Shown: positions 1-7,601 of the stretch, in pieces
Layout: every line of letters begins with the position of its first letter
How positions within the stretch are numbered: position 1 is the stretch's first letter
Source of the DNA: Chryseobacterium panacisoli
Lineage (GTDB): Bacteria > Bacteroidota > Bacteroidia > Flavobacteriales > Weeksellaceae
Assembly (NCBI RefSeq): GCF_008274625.1
Contig: NZ_VTRU01000005.1
Coordinates: 286,582-350,581 of the forward strand
Length of the DNA: 64,000 nt
Direction of reading: 5' to 3'
Position numbers and translations under genes: made by a program
Notes under the pieces: model-generated
What the model was told of the DNA's origin: nothing
Databases searched by the model: none
The model's input: the letters and a program-made list of their open reading frames with translations, nothing else

Positions 1-222
1 AAGGGCAATACTCTTTTGCCCGCACCGGGAGCTGCAAAAACGGTAAAGGCGGATAATATTGTAACGGATGGTCCTTATACCGAAATCAAGGAATTCATCA
101 GCGGATATATTATTGTACGGGCAGAATCTATTGATGAAGCGGTAGAAATGGCTAAGGGCAATCCTATCTTTAAAATAGGTGGGAATATTGAAGTGCGTGA
201 GGTTTTGAAAGTGGGTCAATAA
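1..222 (+). CDS. YCII-related domain protein, 3' part (cut by window edge)
   Basis: The reading frame is open from the first base, so the gene starts outside the window and only about 73 C-terminal residues are seen. The stretch DGPYTEIKEFISGY followed by a strand and then an acidic 'IDEAVEMAKGNP' helix is the typical C-terminal half of the YCII/DGPF family, small dimeric alpha-beta barrel proteins often found beside ECF sigma factors in Bacteroidota. The fold is known to resemble muconolactone isomerase, but the biochemical role is not settled. The TTG near base 16 is only an internal codon, not a believable start. No downstream partner is visible: the next gene lies on the other strand. Confidence 0.8.
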   Translation, partial: KGNTLLPAPGAAKTVKADNIVTDGPYTEIKEFISGYIIVRAESIDEAVEMAKGNPIFKIGGNIEVREVLKVGQ

Positions 223-286
223 GATGGAAGACGGAGCTGGAAGTTATCGTAGTTTAAGTAAAAAACTTTTTCTTCATTCTTCATTC

Positions 287-850
287 TTAAATCCAGCCTA
301 CTTTTTTCCTCCAAATCGTATATTCAGCATTTTTATCATCTGTTTCCGGAATATTTTCAGGTTCCGGAATTTTGTTGATTTCTGCTTCAGGCAATACCGG
401 AAGGTTTACTTTTTCTCGTTCTTTGTTTAAGGTTTTTTTGTTTTCTACGGGATATATTATTCCTTCAGCAGTCAGCTGAGTTCCGTATTTTTGAGGCTTG
501 CTTTGAAAGAACTGAATCCGGTCATATAAATAAGCTTTATGTATCGGATTAATATCATTGCTGTTTTCTTTCATCATGATAAGGCATTCTTTCATAAACT
601 CTGGCTCACCAATAGCGTGCTGGATAATCAGCCATGCGGCATTACTTCCTTTTTCACCGACTTTTGAGAGGGTTGGAAACCCGATTTCTGCTATAATTTC
701 CCGGAGCCGCTGTGCATTAGCTTTATGAACCTTTTCCATTTCAGGATGGTAACCTCCGGATAGTTTTCCGGCAGCAAACAGTTTTTCTCTTACCGTCAGA
801 TCTTTATCAGCAAGTTCGATCAGTTCTTTTTCAAATGAGAAATTGTCCAT
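287..850 (-). CDS. DUF6624 domain protein
   Basis: A soluble protein of 187 residues with no signal peptide or membrane segment. The core 'GYHPEMEKVHKANAQRL', then 'GFPTLSKVGEKGSNAAW', 'IIQHA' and 'YLYDRIQF...KPQKYGTQ' matches the DUF6624 family, whose function is unknown. Conserved His, Glu and Asp residues in the helical core hint at a ligand or metal site, but that is inference. The C-terminal 40 residues are Pro/Glu rich and probably flexible. It lies 61 bases downstream of an AAA ATPase gene on the same strand, so the two may be co-transcribed. The ATG at the right edge is the only sensible start. Confidence 0.75.
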   Translation of the reverse strand: MDNFSFEKELIELADKDLTVREKLFAAGKLSGGYHPEMEKVHKANAQRLREIIAEIGFPTLSKVGEKGSNAAWLIIQHAIGEPEFMKECLIMMKENSNDINPIHKAYLYDRIQFFQSKPQKYGTQLTAEGIIYPVENKKTLNKEREKVNLPVLPEAEINKIPEPENIPETDDKNAEYTIWRKKVGWI

Positions 851-911
851 ATTATGAATGATAATTGATGATGGTAAAGGTAAATCTCCGCTGAGCCAAC
901 TAATTTCAGTT

Positions 912-1466
912 TTACATCAGAACTCTGTCAAGGATAAAACGGGCTCTCTTTTCTACAGTAACTTTTGGTACTTCAATGATATTAAAGCCATATTCCTGAT
1001 AAATCTCTTTCATACATTCAAAAGTAAGCGTGGCTTTTTCAATGGTCTGTTTTCTTTCCGGATCATTTTCATAAATCTCTTTCCATGGCGGAAGAATGAA
1101 AACATTGTTATTATAAACCATTTCTCTGGCTCTTGTGGTCATTAATTCCGGAACAGGAATATTTTCAAGCCTCATATAACCCAGCGTGTCCCATATTCCG
1201 CGGTCAAAGAAAACGGGTTTCAAATGGCTCGATTGATTTATTTCCAGATAGGTTTTTACCGATTCATCAAACATCAGACTGGCAAAAAGTTCTTTGTTCT
1301 GCCAGGGAAGTCCTTCTCCTCCAGACTCAATCTGCTCTTTAATAATTCTCCTGCCTTCTTCAGGGACTGTTGTCAAGCCATATTTGTTGAACTCATCCAG
1401 CAGCGTTGTTTTTCCGGCTCCGGGGCCACCTGTAATGATATATAATTTTGAAATATCCTGCTTCAT
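912..1466 (-). CDS. AAA-type ATPase/kinase-like NTP-binding protein (AAA_28)
   Basis: A 184-residue P-loop protein. A Walker A motif (GGPGAGKTTLL) lies at about residues 13-23, followed by 'VPEEGRRIIKEQ' and by 'FFDRGIWDT', which resembles the Walker B/DRG region of the AAA_28 group. Members resemble nucleoside or small-molecule kinases and include the ATPase domain of NadR-like proteins; the substrate of this one cannot be read from sequence. No membrane segment is present. Upstream of a DUF6624 gene on the same strand, possibly one transcript. The start is the ATG giving MKQDISKLYIITGG, which places the P-loop at its usual N-terminal distance. Confidence 0.75.
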   Translation of the reverse strand: MKQDISKLYIITGGPGAGKTTLLDEFNKYGLTTVPEEGRRIIKEQIESGGEGLPWQNKELFASLMFDESVKTYLEINQSSHLKPVFFDRGIWDTLGYMRLENIPVPELMTTRAREMVYNNNVFILPPWKEIYENDPERKQTIEKATLTFECMKEIYQEYGFNIIEVPKVTVEKRARFILDRVLM

Positions 1467-1527
1467 CGGTTTGAATTATTTTAAATACAGCCCCATCTAA
1501 AACAGAATTTCTTGCTTCCTGCGAGGC

Positions 1528-2523
1528 TTAGTTATTATTTTCAATGATACTCTTATAGGTATAAACACGATCTTCTTCCCGGTACATATTACACAATATC
1601 AACAGATTATCCGTATTGTATTTTTCTGAAATCTGCCGCAATTTCTGTTGTACAGACTGTGGTGTTTCTATGATAATCCTTTCTAAAAAGGTAAAAAATT
1701 CATCTTCATCTTTAGTTCCCAAAATCTTTTCCTCTATAACTTCAGGAGATAGAACAGCATTAGGACTTACTAACTGGCGGGATTGTAAAAACTGGTAGGC
1801 CATTCCATAAGCATTTCGTCTGGCTTCTTCAATAGTGCCTGCTACTGATACAGCAACCGCCACCTGTAAAGAAGGCTGGGAAAAATATTGAGTGCCATCA
1901 AATTCTCTGAGATAAGCTTCTGTATTTTCCATTCCGTTCTCACTGTTCATAAAAGCAGCGAAGGAATATCCGGTCCCATGTTTAGCCGCTTCTTTTGCTG
2001 AAGTCATTCCTGATCCCAGCCACATGATTTCAGGCATATGCTGCACATGGGTAGGCTGTGCAATAAGTCCGTCATAAATTCCTTCTTCCTCTCTGATCAG
2101 TTGAATAATCTCTTCCAGTTTCGTTTCCATATTTGATAAAACTACCGGTTTATGATTATTAAGTGCCATAACAGCATCTTTTAATCCTCCGGGAGCTTTT
2201 CCCAATCCGAGAATAAAACGCTCAGGATAAAAAGTGGAGAGCATTTTGGCCCATTCTGCAATTTTATAGGCAGAATAGTTTCTCATCATAATTCCGGCTG
2301 TTCCTATTTTAATACGGCTGGTTTTACTTAGTATAATGGCTGCTAACAGTTCAGGACTGGAACTGCCATAAGCTTCTACTCCATGATGTTCGGAATACAT
2401 AATGCTATGAAAACCCATCTCTTCAGCCAGTAAAGCGAGATTGATACTGTTTTCCAATGCGGAGGCTGCACTGCCACCCATTGTTACTGGTGACTGGTCC
2501 AAAATCCCTAATTTCAGCTTCAT
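1528..2523 (-). CDS. LLM-class flavin-dependent oxidoreductase (luciferase-like, MsnO8 type)
   Basis: 331 residues, the normal length for single-component luciferase-like monooxygenases with an (alpha/beta)8 barrel. The N-terminus 'LGILDQSPV', then 'YSEHHGVEAYGSSSPELL' and 'IKIGTAGIMMRNYSAYKIAE', is the standard pattern of the MsnO8 subgroup; these proteins use reduced flavin (FMN/F420 type) to oxidise unknown small molecules. There is no secretion signal, so it is cytosolic. It follows an HxlR-type regulator by about 50 bases on the same strand, which suggests that this regulator controls it in response to a reactive or toxic compound. The specific substrate is unknown. Confidence 0.85.
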   Translation of the reverse strand: MKLKLGILDQSPVTMGGSAASALENSINLALLAEEMGFHSIMYSEHHGVEAYGSSSPELLAAIILSKTSRIKIGTAGIMMRNYSAYKIAEWAKMLSTFYPERFILGLGKAPGGLKDAVMALNNHKPVVLSNMETKLEEIIQLIREEEGIYDGLIAQPTHVQHMPEIMWLGSGMTSAKEAAKHGTGYSFAAFMNSENGMENTEAYLREFDGTQYFSQPSLQVAVAVSVAGTIEEARRNAYGMAYQFLQSRQLVSPNAVLSPEVIEEKILGTKDEDEFFTFLERIIIETPQSVQQKLRQISEKYNTDNLLILCNMYREEDRVYTYKSIIENNN

Positions 2524-2573
2524 ACTATAGAATAGATTTTAGGTGAAGGTATGAAAAAAGACAATATTATTTT

Positions 2574-2930
2574 TTATTCTTTAGGCGGAAAAACAATGCC
2601 TTCATCTTTGATCAGGTCGTAGCCAAACTGCATAATGGTTTCAATAACGGGAATGGCTTTTTTCCCTTTCTCTGTAAGACTATACTCTACTTTTGGCGGT
2701 ACTACGGGGAATACTTCACGATGGATCATGTCTTTAGCTTCCAGTTCTCGCAGCTGGCTGGTCAGCATTTTGTCTGTAATATGAGGAATATCCTTTTTAA
2801 GCTCACTGAAACGAAGGGGTTTTTCCTGTAATCTCCATAGAACAGGCATTTTCCAGGTTCCTCCAATATGACTCAGTGCAAATTCGATAGGGGTATAATA
2901 CAGTCTTTTATCGTGGAAAAATTGAGGCAT
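2574..2930 (-). CDS. HxlR-family winged-helix transcriptional regulator
   Basis: About 118 residues from the ATG giving MPQFFHDKRLYYTP; a longer frame starts only with TTG and adds nothing recognisable. The sequence 'FALSHIGGTWKMPVLWRL...LRFSELKKDIPHITDKMLTSQLRELEAKDMI...VEYSLTEKGK' is the full HxlR winged helix: the recognition region and the wing are both present. HxlR proteins respond to aldehydes, quinones or disulfide stress, often without a separate sensor domain. The typical N-terminal redox cysteine is not present in the short form (a Cys exists only in the TTG-extended part). It lies upstream of the luciferase-like oxidoreductase and probably regulates it. Confidence 0.85.
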   Translation of the reverse strand: MPQFFHDKRLYYTPIEFALSHIGGTWKMPVLWRLQEKPLRFSELKKDIPHITDKMLTSQLRELEAKDMIHREVFPVVPPKVEYSLTEKGKKAIPVIETIMQFGYDLIKDEGIVFPPKE

Positions 2931-3084
2931 AATAATCGTTTTTTTATTACATACTTTCAAAAAGGTAAGTATATACGCTTATGATAGTATATTTTGCAAA
3001 TTTGTAAAAAAATAATGAAAATGAAATGAAATCTTTATATACTGTATCAGAGGTTTTCGGAATCACAACTACAGAATTTGGAGT

Positions 3085-3118
3085 AAAAAATAAAACCTTC
3101 CGATAAAGGAAGGTTTGT
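3085..3118 (-). terminator. Rho-independent terminator of the GG-leader peptide gene
   Basis: Nine-base-pair perfect stem AAACCTTCC / GGAAGGTTT with a six-base loop at 3093-3116. Read on the minus strand it is followed by a T-rich run (TTTTATTTTTT). It sits about 15 bases after the stop codon of the small peptide gene. Confidence 0.8.
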
Positions 3119-3130
3119 TTATAAAAATTT

Positions 3131-3295
3131 TTATGCACATCTGAGGTCGCCACAACCACCGCCACCGCCATTACCGTTTTTGTAATAACATAACGATGTA
3201 GGACAGCCACATGCTATACATTCACTTTCTGCTGCCGGGCGACCTCCTGTAATTGATTTTAAATTTTCTCTCGTGATTTTCTTTAAATTTTTCAT
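3131..3295 (-). CDS. Double-glycine-leader, cysteine-rich bacteriocin-like peptide
   Basis: A 54-residue peptide starting at the ATG giving MKNLKKITRENLKSITGG. That leader, ending in GG, is the Chryseobacterium/Flavobacteriia type of bacteriocin-like precursor; the GG pair is the expected cleavage site of a peptidase-containing ABC transporter. The predicted core of about 36 residues has six cysteines (CIACGC, LC, GC, RC) and a run of glycines, so disulfides, thioethers or metal binding are possible. No maturase or exporter gene is next to it, so export would have to be in trans. A longer upstream frame exists but breaks the leader consensus. It has its own terminator, so it is a separate short transcript. 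Antimicrobial activity is not shown by sequence. Confidence 0.75.
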   Translation of the reverse strand: MKNLKKITRENLKSITGGRPAAESECIACGCPTSLCYYKNGNGGGGGCGDLRCA

Positions 3296-3513
3296 AATAA
3301 ATAAGTTATTAGTTTGAAAAGGCAATTTAATAAAAAAATCATTGAAGATGCTTACTGTGAATGTTAAAGAGTATTAAATTAAAACTCTATCTAGAATTTA
3401 AGTACATTCAATTGGCTGAATTCTTCCTTACTATAGATCCTTTCAATAGTACCATTTTGCAGAAAAGCAATTTTATCAAAGGTATGAGCTGGTTATCACT
3501 CATGATGATCAAA

Positions 3514-4815
3514 CTATTTATCAATGGTTTTAAACTTCACAAGAAGTGTTTCATTTCTCAGGGGATACCCGTCTTTAGAAGCAAAACTTTTGTTCGTCAG
3601 CACAAATTCATACTCCTTACCCGGTTTCAGATCTGCTGAAAGAACCAATGTTCTGTTATTATTTTCCATTCCTATTATTTTGGTGATTGGAAAATACTCT
3701 TTTCCTTTATTGGAGAGATTGAAGGAATAGCTTTTGGGAACCATTTCTTTTGAAAAGGTAATTCTTATTTCCTTCGTATCAGCATTTACATTTACGGAAC
3801 CGTTTTCAGGTTCTGTTTTTACAACATAGGGTAAGTTTTTCTCATATTCTTTGATCAGCTTTTGTTTATCAATTTTTTCTGTGAAAAATTTTGATCTGGT
3901 GAGGAATTCTTCAACGGCCTTATCGTTGTCATAATTCAGTTCAATAATATCTTTTACAGCCTGTATTTTATCTTTTGCGTTCCGATAATAGGATTTAGAA
4001 ATCTCATATCCTATATAATATCCCAGATCTGCACTTTCTCCTTTTTTTCTTCCGTTATAAAGCCAGTTTGCAAAATTAGCGGTGAACATTTCTTTTTTAA
4101 AGAGATCTTTAACTTCAGCTGCATGAGCATTTCCATAAGAGAGATATTTTCTTTCCAGTGGCTTATTCATCACCAGTTCAGCAATCAGATCACACGATCC
4201 TTCTTTTATAGATTTATTTAAAACTCTTCTACGGTCTCCGGTCTGCTGGGTATGGATATATTCATGAACATTTAAAGAGACGATATTATCCAGAGACTGT
4301 TGGCCAAATACGGTTTTCAGCCAGTCTTCCTCAAATTCTGAAACATCTGTAGATGGAAGCCCTGTTGCCAGTTCAGCACCCACCAATACCTTATTTCCAC
4401 TCACTGTTCCCCCGGAATTAAGTCCACCTATCGTAAAATACATTTCAGCTTCTTTAAGATCCGGATAGATCTCCTTCAGCCGGATAACACTGGCTTCCAG
4501 TTCATTTGTTTTAGTTTTTATCGTCAGGGTGTTTGGTCTGACAGAATTCCAGAATTTAGGATACTTATCAATGATGTTTACAAACACAGTATCATTATAA
4601 TCTCTGGCTTTCATAAAAGCTTTTAAGCCTGCTGTTCCTTTATCGATATATAATTTTTTAATCAGGGCTAGTTTTTGGGTATGATTTTCTGTTTTTTGAA
4701 TGCTGTCATAAGCCACCCAAAAATTGTCAATATCTGAAGTAAAGATTTTAGCTGATTTCTGTGAAAAAGCACTTGCAAATACAAGGGAGAAAATAATGGT
4801 TGTAAAACGTTTCAT
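3514..4815 (-). CDS. Secreted zinc-metallopeptidase-like protein with C-terminal Ig-like (Big_5) domain
   Basis: 433 residues from the ATG giving MKRFTTIIFSLVFASAFSQ, a clean signal peptide; a longer upstream start would bury this signal. The motif NVHEYIHTQQ carries an HExxH zinc site at roughly residues 190-195, and 'EGSCDLIAELV' downstream offers the third-ligand Glu region of gluzincin-like enzymes. The last ~90 residues (PENGSVNVNADTKEIRITFSKEM...) form an SbsA/Big_5-type Ig-like domain. Likely periplasmic or surface located. The substrate is unknown. It is upstream of the GG-leader peptide gene on the same strand, about 220 bases away, but a functional link is only speculation. Confidence 0.7.
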   Translation of the reverse strand: MKRFTTIIFSLVFASAFSQKSAKIFTSDIDNFWVAYDSIQKTENHTQKLALIKKLYIDKGTAGLKAFMKARDYNDTVFVNIIDKYPKFWNSVRPNTLTIKTKTNELEASVIRLKEIYPDLKEAEMYFTIGGLNSGGTVSGNKVLVGAELATGLPSTDVSEFEEDWLKTVFGQQSLDNIVSLNVHEYIHTQQTGDRRRVLNKSIKEGSCDLIAELVMNKPLERKYLSYGNAHAAEVKDLFKKEMFTANFANWLYNGRKKGESADLGYYIGYEISKSYYRNAKDKIQAVKDIIELNYDNDKAVEEFLTRSKFFTEKIDKQKLIKEYEKNLPYVVKTEPENGSVNVNADTKEIRITFSKEMVPKSYSFNLSNKGKEYFPITKIIGMENNNRTLVLSADLKPGKEYEFVLTNKSFASKDGYPLRNETLLVKFKTIDK

Positions 4816-5051
4816 GGATATTTTTAATAGCACAATGATACACACAATTATTATATTTCGCAACTGTCATTTTACGGCATAAACACAGTACATTCTAAGA
4901 ATATAGAAACTATAAAATCAGTACAATAACTCCAACAAAAAGAAGCTGGAATTTCTATTTCCCTATTTATTTATATCAATTCCAAATAATTTTAATTGTT
5001 TCCGTTTTATTGTCGCAAATATTTAATACTTTAGCTTAATAATTTGAACAA

Positions 5052-5933
5052 ATGGGAATAATCCTTAAACCAATTGATATTGTAGATGACATTTCACAAG
5101 AAGATTTCCGTGAAAAATATCTAAAGCCATGTAAGCCAGTGGTAATCAGAAATATGGCAAGAAAATGGCCTGCCTACCAAAAGTGGACAATGGAATATAT
5201 GAAAGAAGTGGTTGGCGACGTTGAAGTTCCCCTTTACGACAGTTCCAAAGCAGATCCTGCCGCTCCTATCAATACTCCGACTACGAAAATGCCTTTCAGT
5301 GATTATGTTGATCTTATTCAGAGAGAGCCTACTGATTTGAGAATCTTTTTCTTTGATCCTATAAAATTTGCCCCGAAACTTTTGGACGATTATGTTCCGC
5401 CAAAGAATCTGATGGGTGGATTTTTAGATAAATATCCGAGTATGTTTTTCGGAGGTAAAGGTTCTGTGACCTTCCTTCATTATGATATAGACATGCCCCA
5501 TATTTTCCACACCCACTTCAATGGAAGAAAACATGTTCTTTTGTTTGAATACAAATGGAAATCCAGACTTTACAAGCTTCCATATGCTACTTATGCGCTG
5601 GAAGATTATGATATTGCCAATCCTGATTTTGAAAAATTTCCGGCATTGGATGGTATTGAAGGAATTGAATGCTTCCTGGAACACGGAGATACTTTATTCA
5701 TGCCTACCGGCTGGTGGCACTGGATGAAATATCTGGACGGGTCTTTTTCTATTTCCCTGCGTGCATGGGACAAAAGCTGGGCTGTAAAAGCACATTCTCT
5801 TTGGAATCTTGCTGTTCAGCGTAATTTTGATAATTTTATGAAAGGACGATACAAAAAAAGGTATATGGACTGGAAAGAAAGAAAAGCGGTAGAGATCGCT
5901 AATAATGCATTAAAAAGAGGACTTCCTAGATAA
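5052..5933 (+). CDS. Cupin-like/JmjC-type Fe(II)- and 2-oxoglutarate-dependent oxygenase
   Basis: 293 residues. The N-terminal 'KPCKPVVIRNMARKWPA' and 'WTMEYMKEVVGDVEVPLY' are typical of the JmjC/FIH cupin_8 group. Iron ligands are visible: an HxD pair in 'FLHYDIDMPH' near residue 140 and a distal His in 'MPTGWWHWM' near residue 225. 'HGDTLFMPTGWWH' is the family signature of protein or small-molecule hydroxylases. The C-terminal 60 residues are helical and basic. No signal peptide, so it is cytosolic. The gene stands alone, with a strong terminator just after it. The substrate is unknown; protein hydroxylation is a guess from the family. Confidence 0.8.
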   Translation: MGIILKPIDIVDDISQEDFREKYLKPCKPVVIRNMARKWPAYQKWTMEYMKEVVGDVEVPLYDSSKADPAAPINTPTTKMPFSDYVDLIQREPTDLRIFFFDPIKFAPKLLDDYVPPKNLMGGFLDKYPSMFFGGKGSVTFLHYDIDMPHIFHTHFNGRKHVLLFEYKWKSRLYKLPYATYALEDYDIANPDFEKFPALDGIEGIECFLEHGDTLFMPTGWWHWMKYLDGSFSISLRAWDKSWAVKAHSLWNLAVQRNFDNFMKGRYKKRYMDWKERKAVEIANNALKRGLPR

Positions 5934-5956
5934 TAAGGAATGTTTTTACACCATAG

Positions 5957-5997
5957 AAGAGTGGATGATTTAAGTACAATCATTCACTCTTTTTTAT
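5957..5997 (+). terminator. Rho-independent terminator after the cupin-like oxygenase
   Basis: Stem AAGAGTGGATGATT (5957-5970) pairs with AATCATTCACTCTT (5978-5991) with one G-T wobble, seven-base loop, followed by a T-rich run. Confidence 0.85.
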
Positions 5998-6071
5998 TTG
6001 CAGATTCTATTTTTTGAAATATCGTTTAAAATTTAATTAAATTGCATACATGTTCCCAAATACCCGCATAT

Positions 6072-6785
6072 ATGTTTGAAAAGTTGATCGATAGTTTTGA
6101 GAAGCTGTGTCTGCAGATTATTATTGAAATACTGCTGGTTCCGGTAACCATTTTCAAATTGTTTCAGGATCCCCGCCGCTGCTATGATCTTTCTGTATTT
6201 GAAATGGAAAAAGAAGAGACCGAACGTTTTCATGACTATCTATCACCTATCAAACTTTCCGTTTATACCTCTGTGATTATCTCTGTTCTATTAATGGATT
6301 ATGGTGGGGAACACAATATTATTTCAAAGATCAAGGGATTGAGTATGGTAGAGAAGGCTCTGTTTATATTCCTGATGAATAATATTACCGCAGTACTCTT
6401 CAGCGTTGCTTTATTATGGTACAAAAAGGAAAAAATAAATACAGTTACTTTCCGGACTTTACTGTTTTCTTTCATTTATACCACGGTGTATACCTCTACT
6501 CCATTTTTTATATTGATCAGCTCGGCTATGTTTTTGGGACAAACCTTGAATGTAGAGGCTTATCTGGACCGTCTTGGTAAGGTAAGTGAGTATGGAACAA
6601 GAGATTATCTGTTTTTCCTGGCCTTTCTGGCTTTTATTATCATTGGAATTATTGGCATCTTTAAGCTTTTCAAAGCCCTGCACTATATTCTGAAAAATAA
6701 TTTCAGTTACCATCCTTATGTGGTATGGTTTTTCACAGTACTTTTTTTTATTGTTCAGCTTTATTATGCCAGAGGGTTTATTTAA
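6072..6785 (+). CDS. Predicted multi-pass inner-membrane protein
   Basis: 237 residues from the ATG giving MFEKLIDSFEKL; an upstream in-frame start is only TTG. Five probable membrane segments are seen: around residues 17-35, 75-90, 108-130, 145-170 and 190-245 (two close together near the C-terminus). The arrangement, with a short amphipathic N-terminal helix and 'FQDPRR' before a cytosolic loop, recalls Yip1-like or DUF3667-like proteins, but I do not recognise a specific family. It precedes a TetR regulator by 54 bases on the same strand and could share its control. Confidence 0.6.
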   Translation: MFEKLIDSFEKLCLQIIIEILLVPVTIFKLFQDPRRCYDLSVFEMEKEETERFHDYLSPIKLSVYTSVIISVLLMDYGGEHNIISKIKGLSMVEKALFIFLMNNITAVLFSVALLWYKKEKINTVTFRTLLFSFIYTTVYTSTPFFILISSAMFLGQTLNVEAYLDRLGKVSEYGTRDYLFFLAFLAFIIIGIIGIFKLFKALHYILKNNFSYHPYVVWFFTVLFFIVQLYYARGFI

Positions 6786-6839
6786 AATCTAACATACAAG
6801 TCTGTTCATATTTTTTTAAATTTGCAAAAATCTTACATT

Positions 6840-7376
6840 ATGTCCCGACCCCGAGAAAGAATACTAAGCACTGCCATGATTCTCTTCCATAAACAAGGCT
6901 ACAACAATACGGGCATCAATCAGATCATTGAAGAGGCCAATGTATCAAAGGCAAGTTTTTATCAGCATTTCAGATCTAAAGATGAACTTTGCATTGAATT
7001 TCTCAATAAAAGATATGACTATTGGGTCTCTGAACTTGAACAGTTTACTTCAGAAGCAAAAACAATACAGGAAAAAATCATGAAATCTTTTGATTTTCTT
7101 GTTGATATGAATGAAAGAGAAGACTTCAGAGGATGCAGCTTTCTGAATATCTTATCTGAAATTCCTGCTGATAAAGAAGAGATTCACAAGGTAATCCGAT
7201 ATCATAAAAATAAACTGAGAGAATGCTTCAATGAAGACGTCCAAGATGATATTGCATCAGCCCATATCTATCTTCTTTTTGAAAGCTCGATACTTACCAG
7301 CCAGCTCTACCGATCCAATGAGTTGATAGAAAAATCTAAAATTATCGTGCAGGAGATACTTAAGTCTTCCCATTAA
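6840..7376 (+). CDS. TetR/AcrR-family transcriptional repressor
   Basis: 178 residues starting at the ATG giving MSRPRERILSTAMILFHKQGYNNT. The N-terminal helix-turn-helix (GINQIIEEANVSKASFYQHFRSKDELC) is the TetR DNA-binding domain at residues ~10-55. The C-terminal helical ligand domain contains 'DEREDFRGCSFLNI'-like sequence with a single Cys, similar to TetR_C_11 members that control efflux or aldehyde/quinone responses. A TonB receptor follows after 225 bases with its own promoter-like sequence, so joint transcription is unlikely. The target is probably its own promoter or the membrane protein gene upstream; that is inference. Confidence 0.85.
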   Translation: MSRPRERILSTAMILFHKQGYNNTGINQIIEEANVSKASFYQHFRSKDELCIEFLNKRYDYWVSELEQFTSEAKTIQEKIMKSFDFLVDMNEREDFRGCSFLNILSEIPADKEEIHKVIRYHKNKLRECFNEDVQDDIASAHIYLLFESSILTSQLYRSNELIEKSKIIVQEILKSSH

Positions 7377-7390
7377 ACAATAATTTTAAG

Positions 7391-7497
7391 TTTTGGCTAA
7401 AGCCAATAGATTGATTTATAATTTTAAAGCGGGCTAATGCCCACTCCTATTGAATTTTAACAACAAGATCTTTTATCTTTTATCTTTTATCTTTTAC
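7391..7497. repeat. Dispersed-type hairpin repeat plus 7-bp microsatellite
   Basis: The gap between the TetR and TonB-receptor genes holds TTGGCT-AA-AGCCAA (7393-7406) and GGGC-TAAT-GCCC (7431-7442). These 'GGCTAAAGCC' hairpins resemble dispersed intergenic repeats I associate with Chryseobacterium genomes. It then has four copies of TCTTTTA (7469-7497). No gene is visible here. Confidence 0.55.
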
Positions 7498-7566
7498 AAA
7501 ACCTTATATTAACAATTCTTAAGAAACAGTTAATTTTCTCTTCAACACTTTTCCCAAACAGACGTT

Positions 7567-7574
7567 TAATTTTG
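7567..7574 (+). promoter_or_regulatory. Putative Bacteroidota -7 box (TAATTTTG)
   Basis: Matches TAnnTTTG exactly and lies 28 bases before the GTG start of the TonB receptor gene. A clear TTTG -33 element is not evident, so the assignment is moderate. Confidence 0.45.
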
Positions 7575-7601
7575 TTGTGATTCTTATCTAAAAAAGGAAA
7601 A

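Noticed and set aside
224..430. Plus-strand frame after the YCII gene
   Set aside because: It is antisense to the DUF6624 gene and rich in Phe, typical of a shadow frame.
2947..3210. Minus-strand frame of 87 residues
   Set aside because: It overlaps the GG-leader peptide in another frame and has no coding character.
5424..5684. Antisense frame inside the oxygenase gene
   Set aside because: It is a shadow of a well-conserved gene on the plus strand.
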